Assembly (NCBI GenBank): GCA_034440635.1
Contig: JAOTON010000213.1
Span: 1-64,000 of the forward strand
Source of the DNA: Lepas anatifera
Lineage: Eukaryota; Arthropoda; Thecostraca; Lepadidae
Length of the DNA stretch: 64,000 nt
Direction of reading: 5' to 3'
The notes under the pieces are model-generated. The model was not told the DNA's origin. It searched no databases and saw only the letters and a program-made list of their open reading frames with translations. Both the position numbers and the translations under genes were made by a program. This document shows, one piece after another, positions 45,301 to 57,546 of this stretch. The first letter of the stretch is position 1. Every line of letters starts with the position of its first letter.

Positions 45301-45369
45301 ACGTCTCTTGGTTTTTGGCTTCAATCAGTGCGCAATAGTACCAGAACCTCTCCAGTGCGAGTTTTAACG

Positions 45370-45505
45370 ATGTATCAACTACAAAAGCTATACGGTGTCG
45401 TCACCTCTCACCCTGTTGGGAGGGATTTAGCGGATCAGATCCACTTATTCAGAGGCTCCGTCGGGGCTTGAACCCGAAACCAGTAGCCTAGGATAATTTG
45501 ATGCT
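45370..45505 (-). repeat. tRNA-derived SINE (39-kb family), partial
   Basis: Minus strand: box B GGGTTCAAGCCCCGACGG near 45475, then GAGCCTCTGAATAAGTGGAT and AACAGGGTGAGAGGTGACGA, the family body. The head (box A) is degraded, and the 3' ATT tail is missing. Confidence 0.7.
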
Positions 45506-45604
45506 ACCTCCGAAGTCACCCATTCCTCTGACAACATGGTGTGGATTTTGATATCGTTTCCTCACTCAGAGCTTTCAGTTAAATGGAGCCATCTCAGAGC
45601 CATC

Positions 45605-45808
45605 TTAAAAAAATGGAGGTGAGGTCACTTGACCTGCACTGGTGACCTGACCTCAGATGACTTAACCTCAAAATTTTTGGGGAAAGTTGCGGAATTGATC
45701 AAGGATAAGGTGTGCTAAGTACTGTGGTGCTTCGCGCCACCGTTTTTTTCGTGCCGCCGGAAAAATCCCGAGGGGGTGTTCAAACACCCCCACCAGGGTG
45801 AGGGTTAA
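45605..45808 (+). mobile_element. TAR-D 3' end fragment
   Basis: GAGGTCACTTGACCTGCACTGG leads through the hairpin GTGGTGCTTCGCGCCAC to the subterminal palindrome at 45772-45791 (GGGGGTGTT ... AACACCCCC) and the terminus GGTGAGGGTTAA at 45808. It gives the cleanest view of the D right end. Confidence 0.8.
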
Positions 45809-46914
45809 GCAACACAGTGCATTCAGATTCCTTACTTTTGTCGCGCATTCCTCGGAAGAATTCTCCGACTCTGCCAATTTTCCACATGCATTTTATGCGC
45901 AGAGGTATTTATTATGTCCTTTCAAAACACCCCAAAAATAAATGGAGAATATTGGAATGGCTGTCACTGTGCGCAAACGTCATAACGGACTAAAACGCGT
46001 GCCTCCGGAAAACTAACATGAGCAATAAACGTGATACACGACCTTGCCGTCAGTCTAAATGGCATGTGCGAGTGTTGATAGGACGCCCCAATACGCTGGC
46101 CTGTTTGAAGTTCTAAATTGTGGATGGCTGGGATTCCAAGATATTTCAAGAGCTCTTCGGTGTCCACGGAATTGTTTTATATGTCCTGTTGGTTCTGCTG
46201 TGATTTCGTTCCTGGTTTTAGCACACTGCAAAATGGCATGCGCTTAGCCTGACTTTGTTGGTGTTTTGCTCCGCCCGACAGGTTGATAGTGGGAGCGCCC
46301 CTGCCTAGGTCCATGCTAGATGTGTTTCAGACATATTTACATATTTCAAAGTGCATATGGCTGCAGCAACTGCGATCAAATATAAAGCGAGAACATAGGT
46401 GGATTCACAGGGTGAAGAAGGAGGAGGGCACATGCCCTCCCCTGACTGAGCTTCGAGGCCCCCTGAAATGGTCACAGTGTCCCCCTGAAATGCAACTTCT
46501 GCCCCTCCCCCACCCGCAAAGTTGCGAGGGCTGGCGCCCCCACGATGGGTTATGGCGCACACCAGATAGGTTTCTTAGTCCAAAAAGGGCACCCCTGGTC
46601 CGGATAGCGCCCCCGACCTTGTGCCCCCCCTCGCGATCGGTAACCCTCAGTCCGCCCAAGAGTGAGACAGAAGTTGTCCAGAAAAAGATAAAAACAACGA
46701 CTTCATCTTCCGTTTGCTCCAAAGCTAAGCTCCCCCGTTTGTCCAAAGCTGTTAGTAGATGGATACGCGATTTCATAGCGGAGTTGTGCGTTTTCCACAC
46801 GTAATCCGGAACCAACGTCACACAGATACCGATGGGTAAAATATCAATGAATCGAATGGTGTATATTACGAACATACTCGGTCAACATTTACAAGCGCTA
46901 AGGTACTTAGTAAG
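45809..46914. other. unannotated; C-rich stretch near 46.4-46.65 kb
   Basis: 46420-46650 is rich in CCCC words (for example GCCCCCTGAAATGG, GCGCCCCCGACC) and resembles the GC-rich MITE-like stretch at 52551-52975 in composition. I cannot define termini. Frames across it (173 and 156 codons on opposite strands) are by-products of that base bias. Confidence 0.35.
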
Positions 46915-48635
46915 ATACAAAGAAAGCGCTTCGACCTGACTGGTTCCTATCTGACCTTATATAGTAGTTACGGACGTCCCTCGACTGGCAGTGATATTCC
47001 TGACATAATGACATCAAAATAAAGGCTCTATCGTCATTCATTGTGAAGCTATTCAGCGAGTGTGAAAACCTGCTTAACGGGCTCCAGATCACCTTTCAGA
47101 GGTCACATGCCAACATGAGACTGGAGAATGCCCTAATATATCATGATTGTGAGACAAAATAAATTATTTCGATTAAAATTTACAGGAAGAGCGTCATTTT
47201 TTGGCAAATTTTCAATTTTTCCCATGCATGATCAATGGAGAGGTTGGAACCCGTAGCTTATCCAAGTCATAGACATAAAAATACCATTCATAAAACTTGC
47301 GGTACTTAGCGATAAGACTTGTTTGCTCGGGGTTTACTGACGCACCCATACTCCTACTATTAATCAAAGATCAACAGATGAAACCTACTTGCAATGGTGC
47401 CATCTACATTTTTGCCAGGTGAGGTCGTTTTACATGGCCTTGGTGACCTGACCTGAAAAATTCAGACCTGAAATTTTGGGGAAATTGCGTTAATGATCCA
47501 GGATAGGGTGCAAATTACGCCAGCACTTCGTGCCATCGTTTTAAGTCCACCAAAGAAAATCCCGACAGGGTTGGATGTTTAACCCTCGCCCCACCGGGGG
47601 CCATGGCCCCCTAAGGTTTTTCCGGGATAACAGAAAAACGACGAGGCACAGCACCACAGTTGAGGGCTCTACCTCTCACTGCACCATTTTCCCACCATCC
47701 CTGAAATTTTTTAACCCGGGTCACCCAAGGTCAGGTCACCAGACGAGGTCAACCAAGGTCACCTCACTTCAACTTTAGAGCTCTGTAAGAGCTACATTTC
47801 AAAGTAGATAGATTTGAAACTTCCTACACTTCATGACCCCTTCAAGGTCTACAAGGTGTATATCCGGGATTTTTCGATTTCGCGCCCTGAGGTCAGGTCA
47901 CGAGGCGACCTCTCCCATTGGAAAAGCATGGGGAAAAGCTGTTTCATTATATAAAAGCCACAAAAATGATTGCAAATACTCAGACTGCTCAGAAAAGCGT
48001 TTTTGGACATCCTTTCACGGATCCCAGGGGTAATATTTGCCCTTTGACTTTTCCAAGGTCATCCAAGGTCACCAGGGGTCAAAAACAGTATTTTGACAAT
48101 AACTTTTGACCTAATTAAGCTAGAGCAATGACACAAACACAATCGTGTTTGTCTCGTCACTGGCTTTCATTTGATATACGGCAAGGTTACTTTTTGACCT
48201 TTTGTGACCTCAGGTCATATTAGGTCTCGAGGTGACCTCTGGACGTCAAACCACTAGCGGGAGGTCTTTACGTTCCACATAGCGGAAAAAGGGCTGGTAA
48301 TTTTATATCAAATGTACTTTACCAGACTTCAATAACTCTAGTGACATAAGAGTTATGCCCAGTTTGCTTAATCATTGCATATTTGAGTGAAATAGCCGAT
48401 CTTGACCTAATTTGACCTCTGGAGGTCAAACCATTGACCTGAGCACCAAAACATGTGATGTAATTTCTTACTGAATTCACGCGAGCTTTCTAGTGCACTT
48501 TGCAGATTTGCGCAAACGCCCATGTTTTTGGAGTTAGAGGGGGGCATCGATGCCCCCCCGGTGGGGCGAAGGTGGCACCGGACCCCCGGTGGGGCGCGGG
48601 TTAAACACCCCCCTGCCCTCTTGGGCGAGAGTTAA
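46915..48635 (+). mobile_element. TAR-D element with TAR-B nested near its right end
   Basis: D landmarks run from about 46930 to 47578: TGACATAATGACATCAAAAT, GTGTGAAAACCTGCTTAA, CCTTTCAGAGGTCAC, GGTGACCTGACC and AAAATCCCGACAGGG. B is inserted at TTAA 47579-47582, inside the subterminal GTGTTTAAACACC palindrome of D. The rest of D (ACACCCCCCTGCCC ... GCGAGAG) resumes at 48605 and ends at TTAA 48632-48635. The left D terminus is not recognisable. Confidence 0.72.
47579..48604 (+). mobile_element. TAR-B element, complete reference copy
   Basis: TTAA at 47579-47582 with CCCTCGCCCCACCGGGG; TTAA at 48601-48604 preceded by CCCGGTGGGGCGCGGG (1,026 bp). It is uninterrupted. In order it shows the left CATGG palindrome, the AAAACGACGAGGC hairpin region, GGTCACCCAAGGTCAGGTCACC with many half-sites, a mid-element TGACCTCAGGTCA, an empty TTAA at 48368-48371, and the right palindrome around CATCGATG at 48544-48556. 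It is the best template for reading the other B copies. Confidence 0.92.
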
Positions 48636-51600
48636 GGTATCAGTTAGTACATTGAACCGAATTTTCACGTACTATCATTACGCAGGCTTCAGAAACAGAA
48701 CACACGTTCTAACACTATTCAGTATACCGAAACATTTTCTAGCAACGCAAAGGCTGTGAAAACGTTCAGTCGCCGTCTAATTTCTTGTGGCATCAGCCGC
48801 ACCACTTAATATGCTATGTCACAGCTAACTATGTTATTTTCCCACTAAATTTTTGAGTCACCGCCAAATCTGGCATCAAATAATAACAGGCAACAACAAC
48901 AGAGGAAAGGCAGCATCCATTGTCAGCAAAATGATTTAAACTGAGGCATTAAAGCTTTTGACACCTGCAGTACACAACACAAGTTTGCTTGCGCGATATG
49001 AGGTGAAAAGTCCTGAAAATGTCGACTTAAACGTGATGTCGGTCTTGCTCAGACACTTTACCATTTCTAACAGCAGAACAAATTTTCCGGTCCTGTGTAA
49101 CATACCGGCGTGTTCTTGCATTATGTTACTTGCACGGTGTGGTATGTGTACCAAGGATTTCTCTCGTGTTTGGTCGATTTCTCAGTGATACGGATGAGTA
49201 TGCTTGACTTCCATTGGTAGATTACGACGTCACAACATGGCCAGGTTTGCCGCGTACGAATTGAGTTTAAGTCCGTTTAGTCGGACGTGGTCTGGCTGCA
49301 AAGTGGAAAGATGATCGGTGCATGCGACCCAGCATGGGGCTTTACGATACCAAATGTCCGTATCAGTTTAAGAGAACGTTGAAACGATCACTGAACTTTA
49401 TGCTGAGGTCAAATGGTAAGTAAATGCTTAATTGTTTTACCCGTGATGTTCAATACCAGTCGAGGGCTCAATTTTATTTGTTTAATTCTGCCACCCGGCC
49501 TCAAGGATGATTGACAACTTGATTTAGCAGCTTTCGTGTCTTTTAGCATGCTGGGAATTTCAAAATAATGTAACAGATCTTGTTTTGCTTTATGAAATGA
49601 ACACGTAGTCATGCCATCAAGTATGATGTGTGATTTTACACAATCACTTGGATGATTAAAAATAATATGTGCAGTGATTCAGGCTCTACAAGCAGTTCAA
49701 AAACACCACAGCGGATCTCAATTCCAGAACAGCAGATTGTCCAAGCCAACCTGTTTTCCCTTTTTGGTAGAAGTGAGCGCACGCAACTGCTGTGGGCATC
49801 AAAATGGCTCAATAAAACCGGAGAAGCCCTGGCACAGCTCTAAGGTTGATTCATTACTTTGCCTCAAGGGCGCGCCAACCTTTGCTGTCATATCGCGCCC
49901 CAGCTCTACGGCCATTGTACTGTGTGTCAGCAGCTCTTGGAATACACCGCCGTCATCAACAATTCTCACGAAAACCACGCTAGGGCTCAGCAAGACAGCA
50001 TCATCTAGACACATCAGCCATCAAACTACACTTGCTTCAACAATATTTCAAGGCCCATGTCACCACCCGTAATATGAGAAGTGTCTGGCCAGCACATATT
50101 GCTGGTGCGATCTTCCAGAATTTCGACTAATTATGTCTTTTGGATACCAGAGTGTTTCTGAAGCCTTGTAGCAGCTGAGTAAGTTCTCTAGGCCAGAAAC
50201 ACGTTGGATCACCTGATATCTTTTTCAAGACCATGCTGGAGACGATTGCAAAGGCGAAGTTCGGCGTCAGAAAAATGGCGGTCACATAGGCTATATAATT
50301 TCAGATGAAATTACTTCTGTGCTGATTACCTTCAGTTGTGCAGGTCAAAACGTTTACATTTGGTGAGCATGATCGTGCATCTTGCTCAATGCATGGATGA
50401 ACCATTTCTCTTCTAGAGTAAAACAAAAGGCAGACATTATTTTCTCTAACACCCGGTATATCATACGGAAAGCGAAATATTCTACAAGTGTTTCTTTTCC
50501 GTGCACCTCGAGGGCAAGCGTGGAGTAAAATAGATTATAGACGCTCAAAGGTATGCTCTCAAAGGTTTCTTGGAGCTATTGGCGTGAGAGGGGAATAGCT
50601 AGGCCCGGCGAGGATACGACCCTTCCCTCATATGTATTTTTTATTAATCGAGGCTTACTCCGATATCTGTAACAGTTCGGCGCTAATTGCAATATTATCT
50701 ATGGAATATACTTAATTTGGTTAATTGGAACCTTTGACTCCGAGTTAGTCTTTGATATTTAGACGATTTTTTGGCGATCAACTGAGAGGTTGTTATAATT
50801 TTTCATGAGAAAGAAAAAACGAAAACAGTTTCAATTAATGAAAACAGTTCCAAATAAATGTTCTATTTGTTTTTATATGGTCTGCACATGTAGAGCCGAG
50901 TGCTATTTCGATGGTTCTACTGTCTCCGTCCTTCTTTTACAGCATTTATACCTTATGGTTTCTTTAGCAGGTGTACCGTGAAAAATATATCAGGGCCGTG
51001 CGCCTCGCAGAGGCCATGTTGTCCCATAAAGATGACCAACGACTCAGAGCGAGTTGAAGGTAACTGAGGTCGCTGAAACGACGGTGGAAGATGCGGCAGG
51101 GGCCGCCACATGTTTCATACACTAGGGCTTGAAAAAATGTCCCGAACATTATTGTATTTGAGTCTAAAATGAGTTATTTTTCATTTAGTTTTAGGTTTAC
51201 CTAAAGCCTTTAATATTACAAGTAGCATTAAATACGGGAATTATCTGATCCACTCCCTGCTTCTTCAGTCTTGATGGTGATGTCATTGCTTCAATCATCA
51301 TTTATCATAATTCTGTATGAGGCAGCGTCAGATTAGAGCACAAGGTTATTTTGAATTTATTCCAAAAATACATTGTCATGTTGCTGCTAATTTTCCCAGA
51401 GGGCATACGTTAGCAGATAAGTATGTACGTTTTTAAAATGTTCCACGTTTGGAATCACGCTAATAATTTTCACAGAGTGCAGATAGTAGCCGATTAAGAT
51501 GGAAGTCTATGTACCTGGCTTTGCTGCCGGGACAGTAAAAATGATAGCCAGATGAAATTACGAAATGATTCCCAGCGTCCTAATTATGTTTGAAAACCAA

Positions 51601-52550
51601 TTACGGACCTTAACTGCATCATCAGATACAAAGTACTCTCAATGGTATTTTCTAAAAGGGATGTTTAACTGCCTTCTCTTTATGGCTTCGAATCTAAAGC
51701 TTGTAACACTTTCAGACAAAGTTAGAAGGCGTCTGGCTTGTTTTGACTGCTGGCGAGAAGCATTCTGATGGATGCATTTCCGGATGTTTGCAGCGAAAAG
51801 CGAGCAAGACAGAGGAGAGGCAGAGCTATTACATCTGGAGAGTATTGGAAACAAAAACAAAACATTACTTGCGGAAACAGCAAAACCGCACCAGAGCTAT
51901 TCAGTGAATGAAACTTGCTACATGCAAAATTGCTTAATTACTTACTAAAACATTATGTATATAATTACCCCTGTCAGGATTCACGGCTTCAAAATCGTTA
52001 TATCAAGAAAATTTTAAGCACGACGCACAGGGTTTTGTGTAACAAACACTCAGTCTTTTCGCTTGTTGCTTATAGTTACATTTCAATTTCTTACGTGAAA
52101 ACATGGGCCATTTCACGGCCTTCTTTGCAGGAGGAGGGAACATTAAGGCTCACAACGAATTATTTTGAGCTTTGTTTGGCATACGAGCATGTCTGATGTA
52201 TCCGATAGATAAGGAATAACCACTCATCCTAGTACGTCTGACCTCATATTCCATCGCTGCAATAAAGCGTGTCACGTCAAAAAGCGGACATCACTCCGGG
52301 TCTTCCACAGATTAAATGTCTGGTGGGATGCTGCTCTTGGGCGGCATCTTGGGAAGAGTATCGACATCGCCGTATATTTCGCCTGGGATTGGCGCAGGAT
52401 CGCCGGCATTTCATAAATCAAACACAATAGCGTTTGGAAGTGGCACCGACGCCGCCGCCTGACGTCAGAGGCAACTGACAGCGGCAGGGAGGCCGAGGTA
52501 CCGAAGAACAGCAGCGCGGCCAGCAAGGGGGCAAGCAGGTTCTAGTCATA
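48636..52550. other. long stretch with no recognised gene or repeat
   Basis: The longest frame, 49674-50072 (plus, 132 codons), is Ser/Thr/His-rich with no domain I recognise. An overlapping minus frame at 49799-50014 is equally anonymous. The minus frame at 52272-52526 begins with a hydrophobic Leu/Ala run but lacks an ATG. I see no TAR copies in this 3.9 kb, in contrast to the rest of the window. Confidence 0.4.
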
Positions 52551-52975
52551 AGCGGATCCAGGATTGCCTATCAGTGGGGTGGGGGGGGTCCAGGGGGCAC
52601 CATCTGAACTTTTGGACGGAAAACTGTCAAGTGGGCGCAAAATCAAGTCGTGGAGGCGCCGAGACTCGCATCTTGGAGGGCAGGTAGGGGGGGAAAGCGA
52701 TACTTCAAGTGGGGTGCATCAACCTTTCAGGGGGGGCACAGACCAGGCGGCGTTTTTTGAATGTAACAGCATCGTGGAAACAATGAAAGGCGCCTCGAGT
52801 TAAGCACATTCGTGCTTTTGCGCCGATCGTTATATTGAGTGTTTTTGTTTTGTTTTCGGGAAATGCATGGTATGGTATGGTATGGTATGGGGGGCGCAGT
52901 GACCATTTAAGGAGGCACCGAGGATCGATCAGGGAGGAGGGGCAAGTTCCCCCTTCCCCCTCCCTGAATCTACCT
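52551..52975. mobile_element. GC-rich MITE-like stretch (GGATCCAGG type)
   Basis: It begins AGCGGATCCAGGATTGCC, a word shared with the MITE ends at 40005 and 61618, and is G-rich throughout. A pentanucleotide run (TATGG, five units) lies at 52867-52890. It fades near 52975 at CCTCCCTGAATCTACC. Termini are not clean, so this is tentative. Confidence 0.35.
52867..52890 (+). repeat. (TATGG)n microsatellite
   Basis: Five near-perfect TATGG units. Confidence 0.9.
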
Positions 52976-54233
52976 ACAGAACTTACTGATATAACTCTGC
53001 GGATTAAATGAAACGCCCTCACGTCGCAAAAGTGCCCCCTGCTAGTACTCGAGCTTCAATTCGATACCACATGAAATGTTGCATACTGCCCCCCCCCACG
53101 TTCGGATGAGGCCACCAGTCTTATCAGTCTTATTTACCACGCCGCAAAATAAGACGTCCTCTTGTACCTTTTGGTGCACCTCTTGTGCAGAGTATGACGC
53201 TCCCCCCCAATATTTTTCACCAGACCGATTAACCTGGAACCGTGCATGCCAGAGAAGCAGGCCTTGCTAAAAAAAACTGGCAGGAAATGGGCTTACTTGG
53301 TTTTAAAATTCCAACCCGACCCACCTCGTAGGAGTATCAATGCAATATGCTAGCGATATCTATGAATACAGTGGATAGCCAAGTAATGATCAAGGTGGCA
53401 CCAACGGTAGGTCTTAGCGGGTCTCGCAGGTCCCCAACCAGCGTAGCAAGATATTGAATATAAGGGTGCACCAAAAACGGAGGTATGGGTTAACGCTATT
53501 GCACCGCCTCTCATATCGCAAATATCTGCTCTCGCGCTTCGTTGTTTCTGAAACTCATCGGTGGCGGAGGAAGAGCCATTCGCTAAGCAAGGAGGTCTGC
53601 ATGGGACAATAAATGGAACAGGAAGGTGATGGAATGTAAGAGGATGGGAGTCTCCAAACCCCCCGCGCCCCCTGTGCCTTCCTTCCGCCGCTGCGCGACA
53701 TCAGCAGGTCGGCCAACTGCCAGTGGATGAACGCAGGGTCGGGTCTCTTCGGCTGCTGCTGCCCTATAGTCCACTCTGTACACATGCTTATTTCTCCACA
53801 GACTGATTTTACGGAGCCTAGAGCCAGCCAGAAGAACTAAGTGTAAAACTTAGGTTCTTAGACATTGGATAAAGAATGTTATTTCTGTTCAAAACTCATC
53901 TTAAATGACACATTTTTTCCTTGCCAGTTTTTTAAACATTTTTAACATTTAACATTTTTGCTAACCATCATGAACGTATGCTTGTATGTACAACACATAC
54001 TCATAGCATGCACACTCACGTAAGCTTCTGAGCTCAGATTTCCTCTTCGTAACCAAAATGGTTTTCCACTGCTGACACCAAGATCTTCTGTTAAATGGCA
54101 CGAGCGATGTGACATTTAGCTAAGAGCGTGCGCCTCGCAGGACTCCCGTGTACGTGCACAAGTAATGCAGTAATAAGCCTAAATTAATTAGATTACAGCT
54201 CCGGACGATTATATAGTTCCCGATTAACACCCG
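52976..54233. other. no feature recognised
   Basis: Nothing beyond short anonymous frames. Confidence 0.4.
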
Positions 54234-55143
54234 CACTGGAGAGGGGTCAGGCACTAACGCGCACTGGAGGGGGGCCTGGTAGGCCCCCTAAGATCTCAGA
54301 AACTAAGAGGTGTAGAAAAACGCAATTTGAGAGGTGGATGGGGGCTATGGTGATCTACATAATGACCAATTGTTATCGACCTAGGACAATATGTTCAAGG
54401 TCAAACGAGGTCATAAAGGTCAAATATTGGTCATGCTGGGGACCGATTGGTAAATGCCGTGATTGTGCGGTAAAATGGCAAGAATAAGCTAAAGGCAGAC
54501 CAGGGGTATAGAGGGGAATCGCAAAGATCCTTCCCTACAATTTTGGAGTCAAGGTCATTCAAGGTCACTGACCTTTAATGTCACAATATGGTATACCACT
54601 TATAATGTACACTTTGACTAACAATATAGCCATTGTTTGGCGGGAAATGAGGATTGACCTTTCCAAATGACCTTTGACCTTGACCTTTGACCTTAACCTT
54701 TTCTATTGGGCTGCCTTAACGATGAAGTCATAGCATAATATACGTCAGGCCGGGTAACGCCATTTGTCCGGAAGCACTGGGGTCAGTGACTTTGAAAGTG
54801 CAGATATGACCTTGACCTGTGGCTGTTGACCTTGACCTTCATGTGAGGTGACCTTGGCTTATCATCACGGTTATATTGCGTTATGACATCACCACTCGGT
54901 CTCCAATGCAAGCTAACTGGTCCGACCGCGCGATTTCGGCGATCTCAAAGTGCAGGTCTGACTTTGAAAGCCTATAAGTCAAAAAATTTCAACCGATTTT
55001 CAAAAGCTTTTCACCAATCGACGCGTTATTGAATTCTGTTAAATGTGGCCAAGTATCGTTCTTCGGCTACGAGCGGTTCTCTGGCCATCTTGGAAAAACA
55101 GGTAGGGGGGACCTCCGAGGCCCCTCTCCAGTGCGCGTGTTAA
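54234..55143 (+). mobile_element. TAR-C element, complete reference copy
   Basis: TTAA at 54234-54237 and 55140-55143 (910 bp). The left end is TTAACACCCGCACTGGAG, followed about 25 bp in by a second copy of the terminal word (CTAACGCGCACTGGAGG). The right end is CTCCAGTGCGCGTGTTAA. By eye I count at least 16 AGGTCA/TGACCT hexamers inside, against about 0.4 expected by chance in 910 bp of even composition. The DR1/DR0/DR1 tract is at 54668-54693. It is uninterrupted, so it serves as a template for the nested copy at 4362. Confidence 0.92.
54668..54693 (-). promoter_or_regulatory. DR1/DR0/DR1 array of AGGTCA half-sites
   Basis: TGACCT at 54668, 54675, 54681 and 54688 gives spacings of 1, 0 and 1 base. 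The same arrangement is at 4807-4838 in the other complete TAR-C. Conservation of the spacing between copies may reflect recent common origin rather than selection. Confidence 0.55.
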
Positions 55144-55780
55144 GGATCTCCTGTATATGCCCCACTGCTGTCTCTGACACTATCCTATAGCAAGCTCCCC
55201 TTTTGAATAAAAAAATGATAATGCAAATGCAAATAACTCAATGGGAGTAAAGGGAGGGATAACTCGGGGGAGTAAAGGAAGTTCTGACGGTTAACGACGT
55301 TCCATCCACTGTGGTCATACGGCAGTTGGGTGAGTTTTTGCAGATAAGATGACAGACATCGATACCCTGTTGCCACGCCAGTACCCACTGTAATTAGTCG
55401 AGTGTGCCTGCTGGGAGAGACGCTGGAAAAACATGATAAGAACATATTCGGAGAATCCATCGGGACTTGAAACCGGGACACTTTCCTCGGGAGACAAATG
55501 GTTTGCTCACAGAGCCAGTCATTCACAGTCAGATGCGAGCGCTCCCAGAACTGAGACTGGATGATCCGTTCAAGGTAACGACAGCCTTTGGCTGCACAAT
55601 GCCAGCTTTTTGTCGAATCGCCTGTTACTGCAGTAGTAGGTCTGCTTGCCACAGATGCTGCGGCTTCAGTCGCTCTTTCAGAAGAAACTGTGGATCCGGT
55701 AGGAGAATCGCCTTCAACTGATACTCCACGGATCAACGCGTCCGGACGAACAGCTCGATATGCCTGTGAACCTGTAAAAG

Positions 55781-55840
<60 letters not shown>

Positions 55841-57391
55841 GAGGAGGAGGTAGAGGCCGTTCCACTGACGGGCTGACAACCCCAGGGGTGGATTCAGCCG
55901 GTTGGCTTATGGGAGGGGACAAAGCCATGTCGGCGAGCCAAAAGAAAAGAAAAAAACTTTGAACAGTGAAAACAGCATCCTTCTTTTTTACTCTTCAGAG
56001 GAAATTTCTTTCACCTGCAAAGAAGTACCTTCGGAGCGGGCAAAACGCTTATAACCGTTTTTACTAACTGACACGTCCTCAATTGATCAATTATAAAATA
56101 CTAGTTTGCTTGGGCAGGGGGGAGGGGGCAGACAGGGATGAGCCCTTGCTATTTCGCTTTAGGAGATGGGGTCATGCCCGAATTGGGCCCCTGGATCCGC
56201 CCCTGGACAAATCCCAAATCATCGCTGTTCAGGGGCATCTCTCTCCAGTCTGCCGTTCCATCTATGGGTCGTCGGTTCAGTGCTTCATGACTACTTGTCC
56301 ATTTGTGGGATTCGGCGAGCGTTCACGACTCATCAGTTGAACCTCGGTCTCAGCGTCGACGTGACGGAACGCTTTTTTTGGTGATCCATGAATGCATGGG
56401 GTCATTAGCAAGTTAGCTTCCCTGTGCCTGTGTATTTGGGTTCCGTGTTTTTCGGTCGGACTCCAGCAGAAAATGTCATTTCAGAGAATTGCATGCTTAT
56501 TCGGATATTCACCGAATAACTATTAGTGATGCAAATCAGCCAATCTATCAGCCCTGGAAACATTAGCAGGGTGTATAACAATAGCGGCATGAGACAAGGC
56601 AAGATGTTTGAGTTTTCCAGGAAAACCATAGAAAGCCGTCGACACAATGGCGTGTTCCATAACTATACTGATGCCCAAAAGCCATCAGCATAGGTTATTC
56701 ACAACCACTTGTAAATTCCACTTTTGCCCCATCTCTCATGGTTTCTCCAACGAAAGCCTTGTCTTCTCAGCAGTCGTTTGGCAGTCCGCCGTCTGTCTTT
56801 ATCTGGACATCTTTTTTTAGCCGGCAGCGCTGTTGATTTCCCCAGTGTGTTCTCCCAGCTGTGACGGCCAGTTGCCCTCAGCCTCCGAGCGAAGCGAAAC
56901 AATCTTTCAGACTGTCGATACACGACAGAGAACGCCGGCAAATTGACAGTCGACAAATCCCGGCGCTGGGGCCGGCTTTAAGGTGCCGGAAAGAAAATGA
57001 TAGTGAGTGTTTGCTGTGCTTGGCCAGACTAGTGCTGTCTCCGATTAAAATAACAATTATTGGGGCTTAACGGTGCACCAAGTAGCAAATTCATACTGCG
57101 TCGCCAAAACTTTCTCGAGATTTCCCGAGCAGGCTATAGAGCAGCTTCTTTGATTATATTACCGGTTTGTAGCTTGACGACCTCACAATTCTTAAGGAGA
57201 AATGATAAGCATGCGTTTGGGTCCTAAGCATTAAGCAGTGACAATTCAACTCTGTCATGGGGGATCCCAGAAAAAGTGGCGTTAAAAGAAACGAGGCTTG
57301 GTCACACACCCCTTGCCTTCTCAATCACCAGATATGTAAGCTAGATAAACTAGAAACATGAGACCCGCTGGTTCACATGTATCATAGTGAA
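55144..57391. other. (GA)n tract, SINE-like fragment, MITE end; no supported gene
   Basis: A GA dinucleotide run lies at 55783-55836, flanked by GAGGAGGAGG. The long minus frame at 55185-55928 (247 codons) reads through it as poly(Leu-Ser), so its length is partly an artefact. A minus-strand box B-like GGTTTCAAGTCCCGATGG near 55475 suggests an old SINE at about 55320-55545. GGATCCGCCCCTG at 56193-56205 resembles the inverse of the CAGGGGCGGATCC-type MITE ends. Confidence 0.45.
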
Positions 57392-57546
57392 CAGTGGCGG
57401 ACACCAGAGGCTGGGGGCTCAAGCCCACTCCCCGAAATTTCAGAGTGTATATAGTAAATGCATAGTCGGAGGCTGATCCGAGGCAATGGTGGGGAAGCTC
57501 TAGCACCTTAGCCCCTCCCCCAAATGACGTCATGGATACACCATTG
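57392..57546 (+). mobile_element. 155-bp MITE with CAGTGGCG-type ends
   Basis: The left end is CAGTGGCGGACACCAG. The right end is CATGGATACACCATTG, whose inverse CAATGGTGTATCCATG matches partly. The interior has GGGGGCTC and GCCCCTCCCCC. No target duplication is obvious. Confidence 0.5.

Noticed and set aside
46283..46875. Overlapping 173- and 156-codon frames
   Set aside because: They occur on opposite strands over a C-rich stretch that lacks stops by composition. The translations are Pro- or Gly/Arg-rich with no domain.
52272..52526. Secreted-protein first exon with a Leu/Ala-rich start
   Set aside because: There is no ATG in frame (the nearest upstream in-frame codon is a stop), and no downstream exon can be placed.
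4132..55143. Reading TAR elements as LTRs or solo retroviral ends
   Set aside because: There is no TG...CA boundary, no 4-6-bp duplication, no polyadenylation or primer-binding arrangement, and the ends are inverted rather than direct repeats.
55185..55962. Long overlapping frames on both strands (247 and 124 codons)
   Set aside because: They are partly poly(Leu-Ser)/poly(Arg-Glu) from the GA tract at 55783-55836. I recognise no domain in the remainder, and part of it overlaps a SINE-like segment.
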